From contig NGZR01000001.1 in NCBI GenBank assembly GCA_002197995.1, positions 9,300,001-9,364,000 on the forward strand: 64,000 nucleotides of DNA, given 5' to 3'. The position numbers and the translations under genes were made by a program. The notes under the pieces are model-generated. The model did no database searches and was not told the origin of the DNA. It saw only the letters and a list, made by a program, of their open reading frames with translations. Numbering within the stretch: the first letter of the stretch is position 1; the number at the start of each line of letters is the position of its first letter. Shown here in pieces: positions 35,971 through 48,006 of this stretch. The stretch comes from Gaeumannomyces sp. JS-464. Lineage: Eukaryota > Ascomycota > Sordariomycetes > Magnaporthales > Magnaporthaceae.

Positions 35971-38900
35971 TAATAATATAAAATTATGTTTATCCCGGTA
36001 TAGTAATATAGTTTCGTTTTAATTTCGTTTGCTTTTTTTTATTTTAGCGCTATTTATTAGCGTTTTTTATAGTAGTTTAGTTAAATTAAGGAATTAAAAT
36101 TGCGGTGTTTTTTTTCGGCCTGCCTTTTGGTTTTTTAAATGGCTATTCCGTTTTAAAACGTTGTGCGAAGCCGGGCGTGCGCCGTTTTTGCGCTTGGGTT
36201 GCTATTAATAGCCGCTATTATAACGGTAACCCCGGCTTATGCGGGTAGCGTTTATAAAACTCCTGGATTTTATCGTTCGCGCTTTTTAAATCCCGCGATA
36301 GCTGTTATATAAGCGCGTATAATGCTGCCTATTTAACTTTATATTGCAAATTTTTCAGCGTGCTTTTTAAATTTAAAATGCAATCGAAATACTATCGGGC
36401 CCTCGTGCTTTCGTTATCCTCGCTTAAATGCTCCGCTAGTTTTAAGCTATTTGCTTTACCCGCGTACTGCTTATTAATTTAATCCTGCCCGGGCAGCTTT
36501 AGCTTTTCCCGCGCGATTAAAAATATGTGGAAAACGGGGAAAATCTTGTATTTCGCGGGCAGTTAAACTGTAAAAGCGCGTGGGTAAACCTTTATTACGT
36601 GGAACGGGCTTACCTATTTGTCGCTAAATTTAAAAGTGGGGCGTAAAAACGCTATGTATTTCGTATTTACTTACATTTGGTCGCTAATTTCGAATATGCC
36701 CGCGTTTTAGCGATAGCGGTTTGCCGCTTTTACGTAACGTTTTTTTAATGCTTTCGCTAATGTTTTAACAAATTCGAAAACCTTTTTAATACGGTCCGCG
36801 ATTATGGTAGCGTTATAAATTTCACGTTAAATTGTTAGCGTATTACCTTTTTTCGTTTTGTTTTCGGTTTCGTCCTTATATGCGGGTGTTATTTATAATT
36901 GGCGAAAAAAGAGGTAACGTGCGTGGTTTTTAACATTTGGTTATTATTAATAAACTCCTTAATTAGCAGCTAATCCATTTAATCGTTTTGGTAAAACGAG
37001 CAAAACGCCCGAAAGTATTATTCCATATATGCGTTAACGATTTTCGTTTAGCTATTAAATTTCGGGTGGTATAATAACGAATGGCGAAAGGCGATTCCTA
37101 AACGTTTCGATAGTTTTTTCCAAAAAGCCGATATAAATTAAATGCTTTTATTAAACATAATAGTATTTAAGGTTTTGTAATAGCGATAAACCAACGAAAC
37201 GAAAGCGTTTGCTAAAGCGTTTGCATTTATAACGCCGATAAAAATGTAATATTTCATTTTTATTAATCGGTCGATTACTATTAGGACGTTTTCGTAGTAT
37301 AACGCCGTTCCGTTCGCATTTTGGCAATAGCCCGACGAAATTTATAAAAATATTTGTTTACGGCCGGAATAGCACCGGAAAGGGCTTTAAAAAGCCGCTT
37401 AGTAAGCCTTTCCCTTTTTTAACCATTTTGCAAAAGTGGCATCCTCGTACGAAAACGCTAACGTTTTGCTAAAAACCCGGCCACGTGTAAGTTTTGCAAG
37501 TAAAATCGTACGTTTTCGTTTTGCTAAGGTGCTTTTTTAGCGGTAAGCTATATATGCGGTGGAGGATTTAAAGTTAAAATGCGTTATTAAACGGGATTTA
37601 TAATCGTTTGCCAATGTAAATTCGACCGCGAATCGCTAGGCAATTGGCAATAGCAATTTTATATTTCCGAATCGCGTTAAAAAATTGCCTCGTTGCTAAG
37701 TCCCGTAATGCCGCTAACATGGCTTATATCGTTTCGCATTTAGCGTAAGCGTTATTAATATGTATGTTTATAAGTTGCGATATATTTAGTCGCCGTAATG
37801 TCGGTTGTTTATATGCTGGCCCGTCGACGGCTTATCGCTAGTTTTCCGCTTGCTATACGCTAGTTAGCAGTAATATACGGTGCTGGAATGCGATCCTATC
37901 GTTTATTACGTTTTAAGTATTCGCCGGTTTTACGCTAAATAGCCGGGAAAATGCGTTCGGCATTATAGCTAATTTTCCCGGTTTATATACAATTTGGAAT
38001 TTAAAATCGCTAAGGAATTCCAATTAGCGGATTTGGCGCTAATTTAGCAGTTTAATAATAGCGAAATACTAAAGGTTTTTGTAATCCAACCACATTTCAT
38101 TGCTTATTTCGTATTTTGTAATTTTGGGCGCCATTTTTTAAATGCCTTAACGATTGCTAAAAGCTTTTTATTGTAAATTTCGTAATTGCACTCCGCTAAC
38201 GAATGCTTTGTTAAAAAAAAGGCGATTAATCGGCGGATTCCTAGCTTATCGATTTGTAATAGCACCCCGCCCGACGCCCAATTAAACGCGTTTGCCTTTA
38301 CGATAGTCCTTTTGGTAGGGTCGTAAAAGGCCAAAGTAATCGTTAACGAAAAGGCGTTTTTTAACTATCGAAACGCCGTTATAACCTCGTTCGTAAAAGT
38401 GCTTAGCTAGCTTTTATAACTTATTAATACTATAAAAGCTGCGCGATTTTGGAAAAGCTTTTAATAAACCGTCGGTAAAAGTTAGCAAAACCGACGAAAC
38501 GCTAAAAATCCTTTAGCGATTAAGGCTTTTGCCAGTTTTTAATCGCTTAAACCTTTTCCTTATCCATTCGCATCTTTTGCGTTATAATTACCAAATTTAA
38601 GTATTTCGTTTTTTAAACGCTAAATTCGCATTTCCAAATGTCGATTGTAAAACCGGCGTTTAAAAGTTTTTACATTACTTTTTTAACGTATTGCTAATGC
38701 TCCGCTTGCGTTTCGTTATATATAAGCACGTCGTTTAAATATGTTATAACGAACCTATTTAACGAATCGCTTAACGTATGGTTAATATAATGTTAAAACG
38801 AATTTAAAGCCCTTATTATACCGAAATTCGCAACGAAGCATTTAAATAAGCCGAACTTTATAATAAACGCGGTTTTTCATTCGTTTTTTAAAGCGATACG

Positions 38901-41596
38901 TAAACGGTTAAATACCGCCGTAATATTAAACTTAATAAACCATTTCGCTTTTAACAATGCGTTTAGGGTTTTTTTAATAAGTGGGATCGGGTAGCGGTTT
39001 TAACAGTAACGTTATTTAAGCTTTTATAATTTACGCATACCTTTACTCCTCCGCTAAATTTCCGCGCGAAAAGCATTAGTACGGCGGCGGGGGATTGGTT
39101 AAAGCGTATAAAACCCTTGTTTAAATGCGCGTTTAAATATTTCCGCATTACACGTAGCTTTCCGGGTAATATAACGCGGTAATAGCTATATAGCGGGTTT
39201 ATCCGGCGAAAAGCTTAATTTTATAGTCGAATGGCCGGTATAATGGCAATATTTCCGCGTTTTTAAGCGAAAAATAATCGGCTAAGTTTTTTAATTTTTT
39301 AAGCAATTTATCGAGAATTTTTTGCATTATCGCTAGCGTTATTCCTTTAAAGTACTTTTCGATATCCTTTTTAAACACCCGATAAAAATGCGGTGCTTCG
39401 TTAATCCAATTCCGGAAATCTTCCAATTTTAAAGTTAGCGGGGTATCGCGTAAAGCGCCGTTTAAAATAAAAATGGCTTGTAAAAGTGTCGCTAGCGTTT
39501 TTTTAGCGATTTGCAAGCTGCCCCGCGGGTCGATAAAGCGGTTTATTGTTATATCGGAAAGGAATTCCTTTAAAGTGGTTCGTTTTATTTGCACTCCTAA
39601 TTGTTTGCAAAACATAGCAAAATTTAAGGCACTAAATATCCTAACTTCCAAATCGGGTATAGCGTAATAGGTTTTTGCTATCGTTTCGCGGTTAACTAAT
39701 AAAGTGCCTGCTTTTTAATCGATATCGGGGTTATAATATCGTAATTAAAGCAAGCCCAAAAACGTTAAAGCTATTTAACGGCCAGCAATACATAATTAAG
39801 GTTTCCAATTTGCTAGCGAATTAGTGTTTAATTTAAACGAATTTGGTAAGGTATTTTATAACCTTTCCGTTAACAAATCGAAGCGGTTTTAGTTATAAGA
39901 GCTTTTATCGTTTTAGTTAATATTTACGCGCGAAAGCGTTATTAATAAATGCTTATAAAAAGCACCCGGTATCGATAAGCGATTAATACGGAATAATTCC
40001 GGCATTATTTAGGCAAAAGTACGTGGAAAAGGAGAAAGTTGTATTAAGGCTTATTATGTTAAAAAAAACTCCGTCCTTTATATTTGCTTATATTAACTGC
40101 CTTTTCGTGCTTCGCGGGCGATTTGCCGTAAAACTTATTCGTTTTTAACAGTATATCGTTAATTTTCGCTAGGCATTCGCGGGATATATAGCCGTTTTTC
40201 CCGCAATAAAAGCAAAGTCGTTCGATTTTACGCTTTTGCCTTTTTTTCGGCGTAATTTAACGTCCCGTTATGCTAATTTTGCTAAGGTTTATAGCGTTGT
40301 TAGGGTTTTGCTGCGCGGCATATCGGTTTTATATCGACTGGTTATAGCTTTTTTAGCGATAATCGTGGTTTGCGATATTGTTAAATAGGTTTCGGAATAG
40401 CGCCACCCATTTATCGAAAGCGCCGGGGCCGGGACGCAAGCTTAAAAGCATAAGCCGTAAAAGCGCGCTTAACTCGCCGCTAACCTTTGCTTTAAAAGCT
40501 TCGACGAGTTGTACATCCGTTATATCGCATAAATCGGCCAACCTGTAAAATCGTTAATAAAGTCCCTATAAAAGCTTTTACTTGTTTAAAGCTGGCGAAG
40601 TGGCGTTAAGCGGCTTACGCGGCGTCGGCGGTAATGTACACCGGGTTTAAAGTACGGAAAAGCTCGTCGATGTAAACAGCTAACGGGTCGATAGGTTAGC
40701 GTTTTGGTATACGGTTTTTAATAAAGCTGTAAGCTTATCCCGAAAGAACTGTCCGGCGTATAAACTTTTTCCTTTTATTTTAAAAACGCGTATCCGTTTA
40801 ATGCAAACTTTGCCTATAACTGGGCTTTTTAAAACTCGTACGCCTTTTGGCGGGTTTCGGGCAATAATTGCCCACTTAAAAATGTTAAAGGGTTATAGCC
40901 TTTTGGTCGAAAAAATACGGGCTTGTTAGTAATGTGTGGTATTAAGCCGGCGGGGCCCCGTCGTTTTTTAAAAGCGGTGTAAAAGTCCTGGTTATAATTA
41001 GGGTATATGTTTTTAAGCTAAATAGGGTTTTTTAGCGCGCCGCTTTAGCTTTTGCCAATTGGCTTTCCAGTTTTCGGATTCGGTTTTGGCTAGCGTTAAG
41101 TCGTTTTAGCATTTGGGCTTCGGATTGGTACGCCGCTTCCTTTTCCTTTTCGTATTACGCGCATTTCGCCGTTTTTCGCTTAAAATTTCCAATTATTTTT
41201 TAGCGGTATTTAGTTATTTCGTTTAAGCTTTGCTTAGTTTTTTAATTAATTTTAAGCATTTTTTCCATATTATTGTTTAGTATTTGGAAAATGCCGTATG
41301 TTTAATTCGACATTTTCTAATTACTGGTTATTGCGCTAATAAACGCTGTTACGTTTACTGCCTCGGCGTTTTTAATTAGCGATTTTAATGAAAAATACCT
41401 AGCGAAGGCATTCCTTACCGTATTTTGGTATGTTATAGTGCTGTGGTATCGTGGTGTCGTAATATTGCCGTCGTTTTGGTATCGATCCGTCGGCGTGGTT
41501 TTAATTTGGGTGTAATTCCGTAATATGTTACGTGTTTTAATCGTGGTAAAAAGCGGCTACCGCATCGGCCGGTTTTCGAAGGTTAGCGTAATAAAC

Positions 41597-41747
41597 TATT
41601 ACAATGCAACATTTAGGTTTTGTATAAAAAAACTGTTATTACGCAAAGAGAAAAGAGAAAAGTCTTTTAGCTATTTGGTAGCGGGAGGCAGTTTATATAT
41701 ATAGGTTAGTGGTAGTTTGGGCGTGGGTTGGGGCTCGCTCCGTAACA
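41597..41747 (-). repeat. Right LTR (5' LTR) of Gypsy C
   Basis: 151 bp starting TATTACAATGCAAC (TG changed to TA, a RIP-type change) and ending GCTCCGTAACA. Followed directly by GCGAT. Confidence 0.9.
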
Positions 41748-41752
41748 GCGAT
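41748..41752. repeat. Target-site duplication GCGAT, right copy
   Basis: The matching copy of 33954-33958. It also restores the integrase reading frame of Gypsy B across the insertion (DARRKFKISD then K-x-WLSL-x-NIKTNR). Confidence 0.92.
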
Positions 41753-44501
41753 AAAATGTGGCTTTTTATTTTGTAATATAAAAACAAATCGTTTTAGCAA
41801 AAAGCTAAACTAAATAGCAAATAAATTCGAAATAATAGCGGTATTTAACCTATTTAATATTATATTAAACGTACCGAAAGGCATTTACTTTAACTTTTAC
41901 GTAAAATTACTGCAACGTATAGCAAACGACCTGCTTTTAAATTAAAAAAAACACAAATACGCAACCCGGTTTAATATTAATGCCATTTTCCGAAAACGGG
42001 GAATTTTAAAACGAATTCCTAATAAAAAAAAATCTTAACTATTAAAAACGCAAAAAGAAAAAGAAAAAATAAGCATTAGTAAAATAAACCGGTTATAATA
42101 AAACGGGCTAATACCTTTTAAAAAACTTTATTAAAATACCGGTGTTAAAAAAATTCAAAGCCTAATAAAATAACGTTCGGAAAAATAACGGCCCAAATTT
42201 AGAAAGTAATAAAAGCCGTAAAAAGCGCAAAAAAAACAGCTTAAAAAATAATATAACTAAATTACGCGGTAAAAGGAATAAAAAGGAAAAAGCGTAAAAC
42301 GTTATATATTAGGAAAGTTTACAAAAGCAAAATAGCCCGCATTAATGTTTAATAAATATAAAAACGCTAAGCTTAAACGCTAAGCAAAGCAAAAAAAAAG
42401 CGTATTAGCTTTAACTAAAAGGGGCACGCCGGTTTACCACGGTAAAAAACAAAAGCAAAAACCCTAAACGTTACTATAGTAATACAAACCTAAGTTACGC
42501 TTTTAACAGCGGCTAATACGGAGCGTTATAAAACTCGCCCTCCCCGTCGTTCGAGTTCGCTTCGCCGCCGTAAGTTAAGTTGATAATAGCAATAGCGCGA
42601 GCAGCGTTATTTTTATAACGTAGCTGCTTGTCGGCGGGTGGCCTTAGCGCGAGCGAATATTACAAGTTTGAAAAACGTTATTAATCGGGGATAACGAGCG
42701 ATTACAAAGCCGGGGCGTAAATACCATAATGCCGCGGTTAGCAAAAAGCGCGGGCGTACCGCGGCCGGCAAAGCAGCGCGACGCGCAAAAAGCGCGGGGC
42801 GCTTATTAACGCTTCGAATGGATTTGGTAAACAAATCGACCGCGGAAAACAAACGGTCCGTTTGCGCTTTTTAATAGCGTAAAGCTTTTTTATCAGCACG
42901 TTAGCCGAAAGTTAATACCAAAACGCGCAATGCAAAAATAAAAGCCGAAAGCGTAACTTACGTAAATAAATTAAAAACCGCGCATAAAATAGTTTTGCAT
43001 TTGTTAATTATTAGGTCCACGCCGCGAAAAAGTTCCAAAAGTGGCGGGAAAAGCAAAGTTTTAGCTAAAAGCCGACATTTGCTGGATTTACTACTAGGTT
43101 TAAACCTGGTTAGCCCGGTTTAATTTTCGCTATTAACGCTAATAAGCAAAAAAAAAACTCCCGAGTTAATACGAAACGCCGACTTTTGCCGAAAGTAACA
43201 CTTTTATACTTATAATGCGTCGCGCCCGGTAAAAACAAACATATCGCGATAAATATAGCGTAAATTCGGCGAAAAGGCATAGGCTTTATTCGAAATAACG
43301 CAAGCTTCGCTTTTACCGCGACGGTAACGATCGTAAGCTTAACCAAAACGGTGCTTACCGTAAACCGTTTAGCTTATAGTTTTAACTTTTAAAAAACAAT
43401 TGTTATATTTAAATTCGATATAAAAAAAAAGCCGCGTGCTTTTCGTCGTCCGAGTTTTTAAAAATCTCGTTCGTATCGGCCACGCGACGGCGGTTAAAAT
43501 CCTTTTTATCGCGGCGGTGCTAAGGTAAAAGCGGGTTAATAGCGGCAGGTTAACGGGAGCAAAACGAACTTACCTTATTAAAAAAAAGTCCAAATCGCTA
43601 AATTAGCGACCCGAAAAGTTATTACCGCCGGAGCTAAATGCAATAATAGCTATAACAACGGCAAAAAAAGGCTAAAAACGAGCAAAAGCGCAAAAAAAGC
43701 GGGCCCGAAAAAGCACGAAGCTAAAATCGCAATAATTAAAAAACGGGCGCAAAGCGAAAGGGAAACGAGCGTAAAATCGCGGGAAATTATTAATATTACG
43801 AGCGGAAATGGTGTATTGCGTCGTAAAAAAAAAAAAAAAAAAAAAAGCGCGAAGTGGGAGGTTTTTATAAAAAACGCGGAACCGGGACGGAAGCTTATAA
43901 AAAGCGCGAAGGAAAAAAACCAAACATAACGCGGGGTTATAACGATTTAACAAAAACGGCAAGCGCACCCTAACTTATAAGCAATACCTAACTAAAACGG
44001 CAATAAATAGCAAACAGCCGGCCAAATAAAGCGGGATCGATACGTTTTAAAACGGCGGTAATTAACAAGCAATTAACTAAAAAAAAAGCAGTATTAACAG
44101 CCCTTCGTCGCGGCGGCGACCACCGGGTAGCCAACTAAGTTAAGCAGGGCTAACAGCTTTTAACTCGGTAATATCCATCATATAGCGAGTTAAAACAAGT
44201 TAACCGATAGCTTTGCGATATAAAAACGCTGGTTAATAGCCGCGCATTTAAATAGGCATTCGCTAATTTAAAAGCAACGACTCGGGACGCGGCTAACACC
44301 CGAAAAGGGGGCTATATTATAGTTCCGTGCTAGTAGCACGGTAAAAGGCTTAGGGTTACCTTTAAACCGTTTTTATGCATATATAACTAGGGATAGCTTC
44401 CGGGATTAAGCCGACTTTTTTCCTTTTTATTCCTTTTCATTTTACAAAATAATATTATTTAAGCTTTTATTGGCCATTACTTATTAGCCCAGCCTATTAC
44501 A
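41753..44501 (+). mobile_element. Gypsy retrotransposon B, right part: integrase end, chromodomain, 3' region and LTR
   Basis: Continues the B integrase with CNIKTNRFSKKLN and IYFNFYVKLLQRIAND, then a chromodomain end (LKNFIKIPVLKKFKA and NNVRKNNGPNLES, about 42115-42210) homologous to that of Gypsy A. About 2 kb of unassigned RIPed sequence follows (42270-44300), then a purine-rich stretch (GAAAAGGGGG, 44302-44311) that fits a polypurine tract, and the 3' LTR. Short minus-strand frames in 42613-43968 are not recognisable proteins. Confidence 0.82.
44315..44501 (+). repeat. 3' LTR of Gypsy B
   Basis: 187 bp starting TATTATAGTTCCGTGC and ending GCCTATTACA, the same family as 32521-32700. It carries a perfect palindrome CCGTGCTA-G-TAGCACGG (44325-44341), a degraded second palindrome just after it, and a TATATAA box. 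Confidence 0.75.
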
Positions 44502-45070
44502 TAATTTAAATTCGGTTTTAAAAAAGCTGGATGTAAAGCTACGAACTTTAACTCCTTCGAAAACGCTTTTAAACAACCCCGAACTTTAAACTTTTAAAAC
44601 ACCGCGAACGGTTAAAAAAGCAACTTCGCAATCCGAACATATTAAAATTTAAATTACCAATTATTAAAGCAGTTTTTTAACACCCATATTAACGGTTATA
44701 CATTAAATCGCAAAAAAAATGAAAGCGATAATGCATAAAATGGCCCTTTTTTAAGCCGAAATGTTTACGATTAAAAAGGCGAACGTAACACTTAGCAAAC
44801 GCCGAAAAGCTAAAAAAAAACACGTGTTTAACTTAAAAGGTTACTTATTATCGACGAAATATAAAATGCTTTAAACTAGCAGGAGCTAAATGGGCAATTA
44901 TAGCAAAAAATGCGCGATTATAAGGGTTTAAAAAAAAGGCGACGATAACTCGTCGGCGATATGGCATTTGCGGCAAAACTGGACATAATGCACGCATTTT
45001 TTAGGAAAAAGTAAAAATGTCCGATATATACAATTCCGAGTAGTTTAAATAGATTTTTGGCGTTGTTAAG
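44502..45070 (+). pseudogene. pogo/Fot-type DDE transposase, C-terminal fragment, RIP-mutated
   Basis: The plus strand reads, across frames and with RIP stops, the C-terminus of fungal pogo-family transposases. A TPENFELFKTPKT-like segment, an M-KMA-LEAEM...KANVTLSKRRKAKKK coiled basic stretch (about 44720-44825), and the terminal zinc knuckle YGICGKTGHNARIF (44960-45001), where the last Cys has become Phe. The DDE catalytic core is not here; it should lie on the other side of Gypsy B's missing 5' end. B therefore probably inserted into this DNA transposon. Confidence 0.7.
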
Positions 45071-46080
45071 TTAGCATGCGCGTCGATTAATTAAAGGTCG
45101 GGTGTGGGTGCGTTATTTGCTAATATGCGTTACTTATTAATAAACCACGTTATCGCTAGTTTAATTAATAAAAAACACGTAATTTAAAAAAAAAACAATT
45201 TAATTGCTTATTTTAAAAAATGCTTAAAAGCTAATTTAAATTAACTAATACCAAAGCTTTTATTAAAAGCTATTTAAAAAAAAAATTCATTTTTTATATA
45301 TATATATATTATTTTCTTTAGTAATTTTTTAGATTTATTATTTTATCCCGAGTTTTTACAAATTTATAAATCTTTTTTTAAATTTATTATTTTATCCCGA
45401 ACTTTTACAAATTTACAAATCCTTTTTTTGGATTTATTACTTTATCCCAAATTTTTACAAATTTACAAATCTTTTTTTAAATTTGTTATTTTATCCCGAA
45501 TTTTTACAAATCCACAAATCTTTTTTGGACCCGCTTTAAGTAATTTGCCTGGTTACGTAACTTTAGTTTTGGCGTAAGCGGGGTAGGGATACCACTTGGA
45601 GCCCCTTTTTATTTTGCGTTTTAAAGGCTTGCATGCTGGTCGTAACAGCCGCGAGCTTAAAATCAATCGCCATCGATTTTTGGCCCGCGCTGTCGGGCGC
45701 GCACGATGCGGCATCGGTCCGGGGTCGAGTCAGTTGCAAGGAGTTTAATTTTAGCGTTAAAATTAGATTATTTTAAAAGGCTAACCAGCTGCGCGTCTTT
45801 AAAGTCGCGGCAGCTTTTTTTATTATAAAAAATTTAAATTATTAAAAAATAAATATCTTATATTAATAATTAAAATTAAATACCGTTATATTAGCGATAT
45901 TTAAACAGGTATGTCGCATTATAAACGAAATTAATTAGTAATTATGCACGTGTTATATAGCAATAAATACGTATAATGCAAATTTTAGAAGCAAATAGTT
46001 AAAAAGCATATAAAATAAATATAACAAGCCATTAATCAAATCCAATTAATCCATTTACGCGTTACGCTGTGCAATAAATT
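45071..46080. other. AT-rich gene-free DNA up to the composition boundary
   Basis: Very AT-rich, including a (TA)n run near 45296-45310. No coding signal. A short GC-rich island lies at 45640-45740. Normal composition begins at about 46080. Confidence 0.6.
45328..45525. repeat. 49-bp tandem repeat, four copies
   Basis: Units start at about 45333, 45382, 45432 and 45481, each with ATTTATTATTTTATCCC followed by TTTTTACAAAT and a T-run. Spacing is 49, 50 and 49 bp. Differences are single transitions, again mostly C/T. Confidence 0.85.
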
Positions 46081-46641
46081 CCAAGGAGGGGCTGCCTGAA
46101 GCTTGCCATCCGGCACACAGGGGTGAGTCGATCGCCGGGTCGCGTACCCGTTCGGAAATACGTCCCAAGCGCCGAGGAGGCAGTTCGCAGGGCTCAATTG
46201 CAGATTGCGGCAACCAGCTCCGCCCAGCTACCTACTTCTTGTGTTAGCTGCAGGTGAGGCCGTTACACGCCTGGCCTCGGAGACGGGCAAGACGAGCGAT
46301 ATGACTCCCACCGTTGACACGCTGAGAAGCATGCATGATGGGTGGCTGGGTCCCCCAGACGCCTTTCGATTGGCCAAGCGGCCCGTGATGACGGCAGACA
46401 TTTCAAGAGCCCGGCACAAGGCCGGATCTATCATGCAGCACCAAGGGAACGCGACCCGGGAATGCGACCCGGGAACGAGCCAGGCAGGCAGGCAGGCAGG
46501 CGGGCTTTTAGTCGGGAGTATATCTGCCATTCCCGGCGCGATCGCGGTCTTGTGTCTGGTTCGGGGCGCGTTCATGAGCCTGGGAAATAGAAACGAAGCT
46601 GCGATTCCTCTACGTTGCCTGGTCGGTTTTCACGCGTCGCT
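46081..46641. promoter_or_regulatory. Upstream region of the Cys-rich GPI protein gene
   Basis: GC-rich, non-RIPed DNA. The open frame at 46205-46660 overlaps others on both strands and looks like no family. A (CAGG)n microsatellite sits at about 46480-46500. No convincing core promoter element seen. Confidence 0.4.
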
Positions 46642-48006
46642 ATGGTGTCCCGCCTCCTGAGATGGCTCCTCTCCGTGATCCTCGTTGAGCTAGGCCTCTT
46701 CCACTCTGCCGCCTTAGGCGAGGTACTCCTCGACTATGACCCCAAGCTTGAAGGCCAGGTGCGGATAGTTAAAGTCATCCACACCGTCGTCGAGAGCGCG
46801 CACGCCAACTCCTCCTTCGGCCCGGAGAATGGCATCGTCCCTGGCGGGACCCCCGGCCAGTCGCGCCGCCGCGCCGGCCTGCTCGACGCCCGCCAGCAGC
46901 GCTGCAGCTCGGGCTTCGGCTACTGCGCCGACCACGGCGGCTACTGCTGCCCGGCGACGAGCCGCTGCTGCTCCGACTTCGGCTACTGCCTCCCCGCCGG
47001 CTCGACCTGCTGCCCGCGCGGGCCCTGCCCGGCGGGGCAGGCGTGCTGCGGCTACAGCCACTGCATGCCGGCGGGCGCGCGGTGCTGCGCCGACGAGAGC
47101 TACTGCAAGGGCGGCAACATCTGCGTCATCATGCCCGGCGACACCCGCCCCAGGTGCTGCACCGACCTGCGCTGCACCGCCCACGTGCGCGACGACGGGA
47201 GCACCGTGTCGGCCACGACGCGCAGCACGACCACTATGGTGACGTCGGCCGTGTTGAGATACTACTACTGGACCGTGACGTGGTGAGTTTCTTCGTTTGT
47301 CGTCGCCGCAGTATATCGAGCGTAGAAACGCGAGCGGGGCGCCGTGGCGAGCATGGGAAGTGCCGCAATCGAATAGGATCTGAGGAAGAAGCGGGAAGCT
47401 GTCGCTGTCGCGCTCCTGAACGCGACGGGGTTTCGGTGGAACGACTGCCCCATGCGCTCAAGCGCGGCCCGTGCGCCTTGGCCACCGACGGTGGGGCATT
47501 CTTGACGAGGCTGATCATCACCGATTCATCGACGGCTAGGTACTACTACTCCTACTACTGGACGTACTCGGTCCGCATCGAGGCCTCGGTTGTCACGTCC
47601 ACGCGAGTGACGACGAGCACGATCTTCAGCGTCAGCGCGACGGCCGCGGCCGCGGCGAGCAGCCACTTCAGCAGCCTCTCGAGCACGTTGACGCTGCCAA
47701 CCCCCGTCGCGGCCACCTCGATCGCCAGCTTGACTGGCAAGACTTCGTCCGGGAGGAGCAGGCCGACGGGTGATGGCAGCTCTACCAGTGGTGGTGGTGG
47801 TGGTGGTGTGTGGTAGCAGTAGCAGACCCGGAACCTTGACGCCTACCAGCTCCTCCTCAACCACCAGCGCGGGTGCAGCAACCACTCCAGGAGCCGGGTC
47901 TGGATCTAGGGCCTCCAAAGTTTATTTTCCAGGTCGACCCGATGGGGCACTGGGCACCATCATTGCTGCGTCCCTCGTAATCGGCGCTCTCGCTACCCTA
48001 CTGTGA
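46642..48006 (+). CDS. Cysteine-rich secreted protein, probably GPI-anchored (one frame problem)
   Basis: The ATG at 46642 starts a signal peptide (MVSRLLRWLLSVILVELGLF then SAALG). A Cys-dense domain follows (46900-47190) with repeated CC pairs: RCSSGFGYCADHGGYCC, RCCSDFGYCLPAGSTCC, ACCGYSHCMPAGARCC. An intron at 47283-47539 (GTGAGT...CTAG) joins YYYWTVTW to YYYSYYWTYSVR, a Tyr/Trp motif seen in fungal GPI proteins. A Ser/Thr-rich stalk and a C-terminal hydrophobic stretch (GTIIAASLVIGALATLL, ending 48006) give the GPI signal. That end lies in another frame: the shift falls in the (GGT)n tract at about 47788-47815, so either a small intron is missed or an indel is present. Probable wall protein; the exact role is unknown. 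Confidence 0.65.
47283..47539 (+). other. Intron of the Cys-rich GPI protein gene
   Basis: Donor GTGAGT and acceptor GGCTAG. Removal fuses two Tyr/Trp-rich coding segments in frame. At 257 bp it is longer than most fungal introns. Confidence 0.6.

Larger units (their letters stand above)
33959..41747 (-). mobile_element. Full-length Ty3/Gypsy retrotransposon C, nested in Gypsy B, RIP-mutated
   Basis: A 7.8 kb element with LTRs at both ends and the GCGAT duplication. Minus-strand order from the right: gag (about 40350-41000, surviving as FKAKVSGELSALLRL) with a zinc knuckle CFYCGKNGYISREC (40170-40230) whose His has become Tyr as RIP would do; protease/RT N-terminus (39199-39651, LKLEDFRNWINEAPHFYRVF); RT (38500-39200, VKVCVNYKSLNNVT, YLDD at 38721-38745); RNase H (38104-38334, FAFYDPTK-like to ECNYEIYNKKLLAIVKAFKK); integrase (about 36600-37900). 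About 2 kb of unassigned sequence separates integrase from the 3' LTR. Stops in every domain. Confidence 0.9.
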
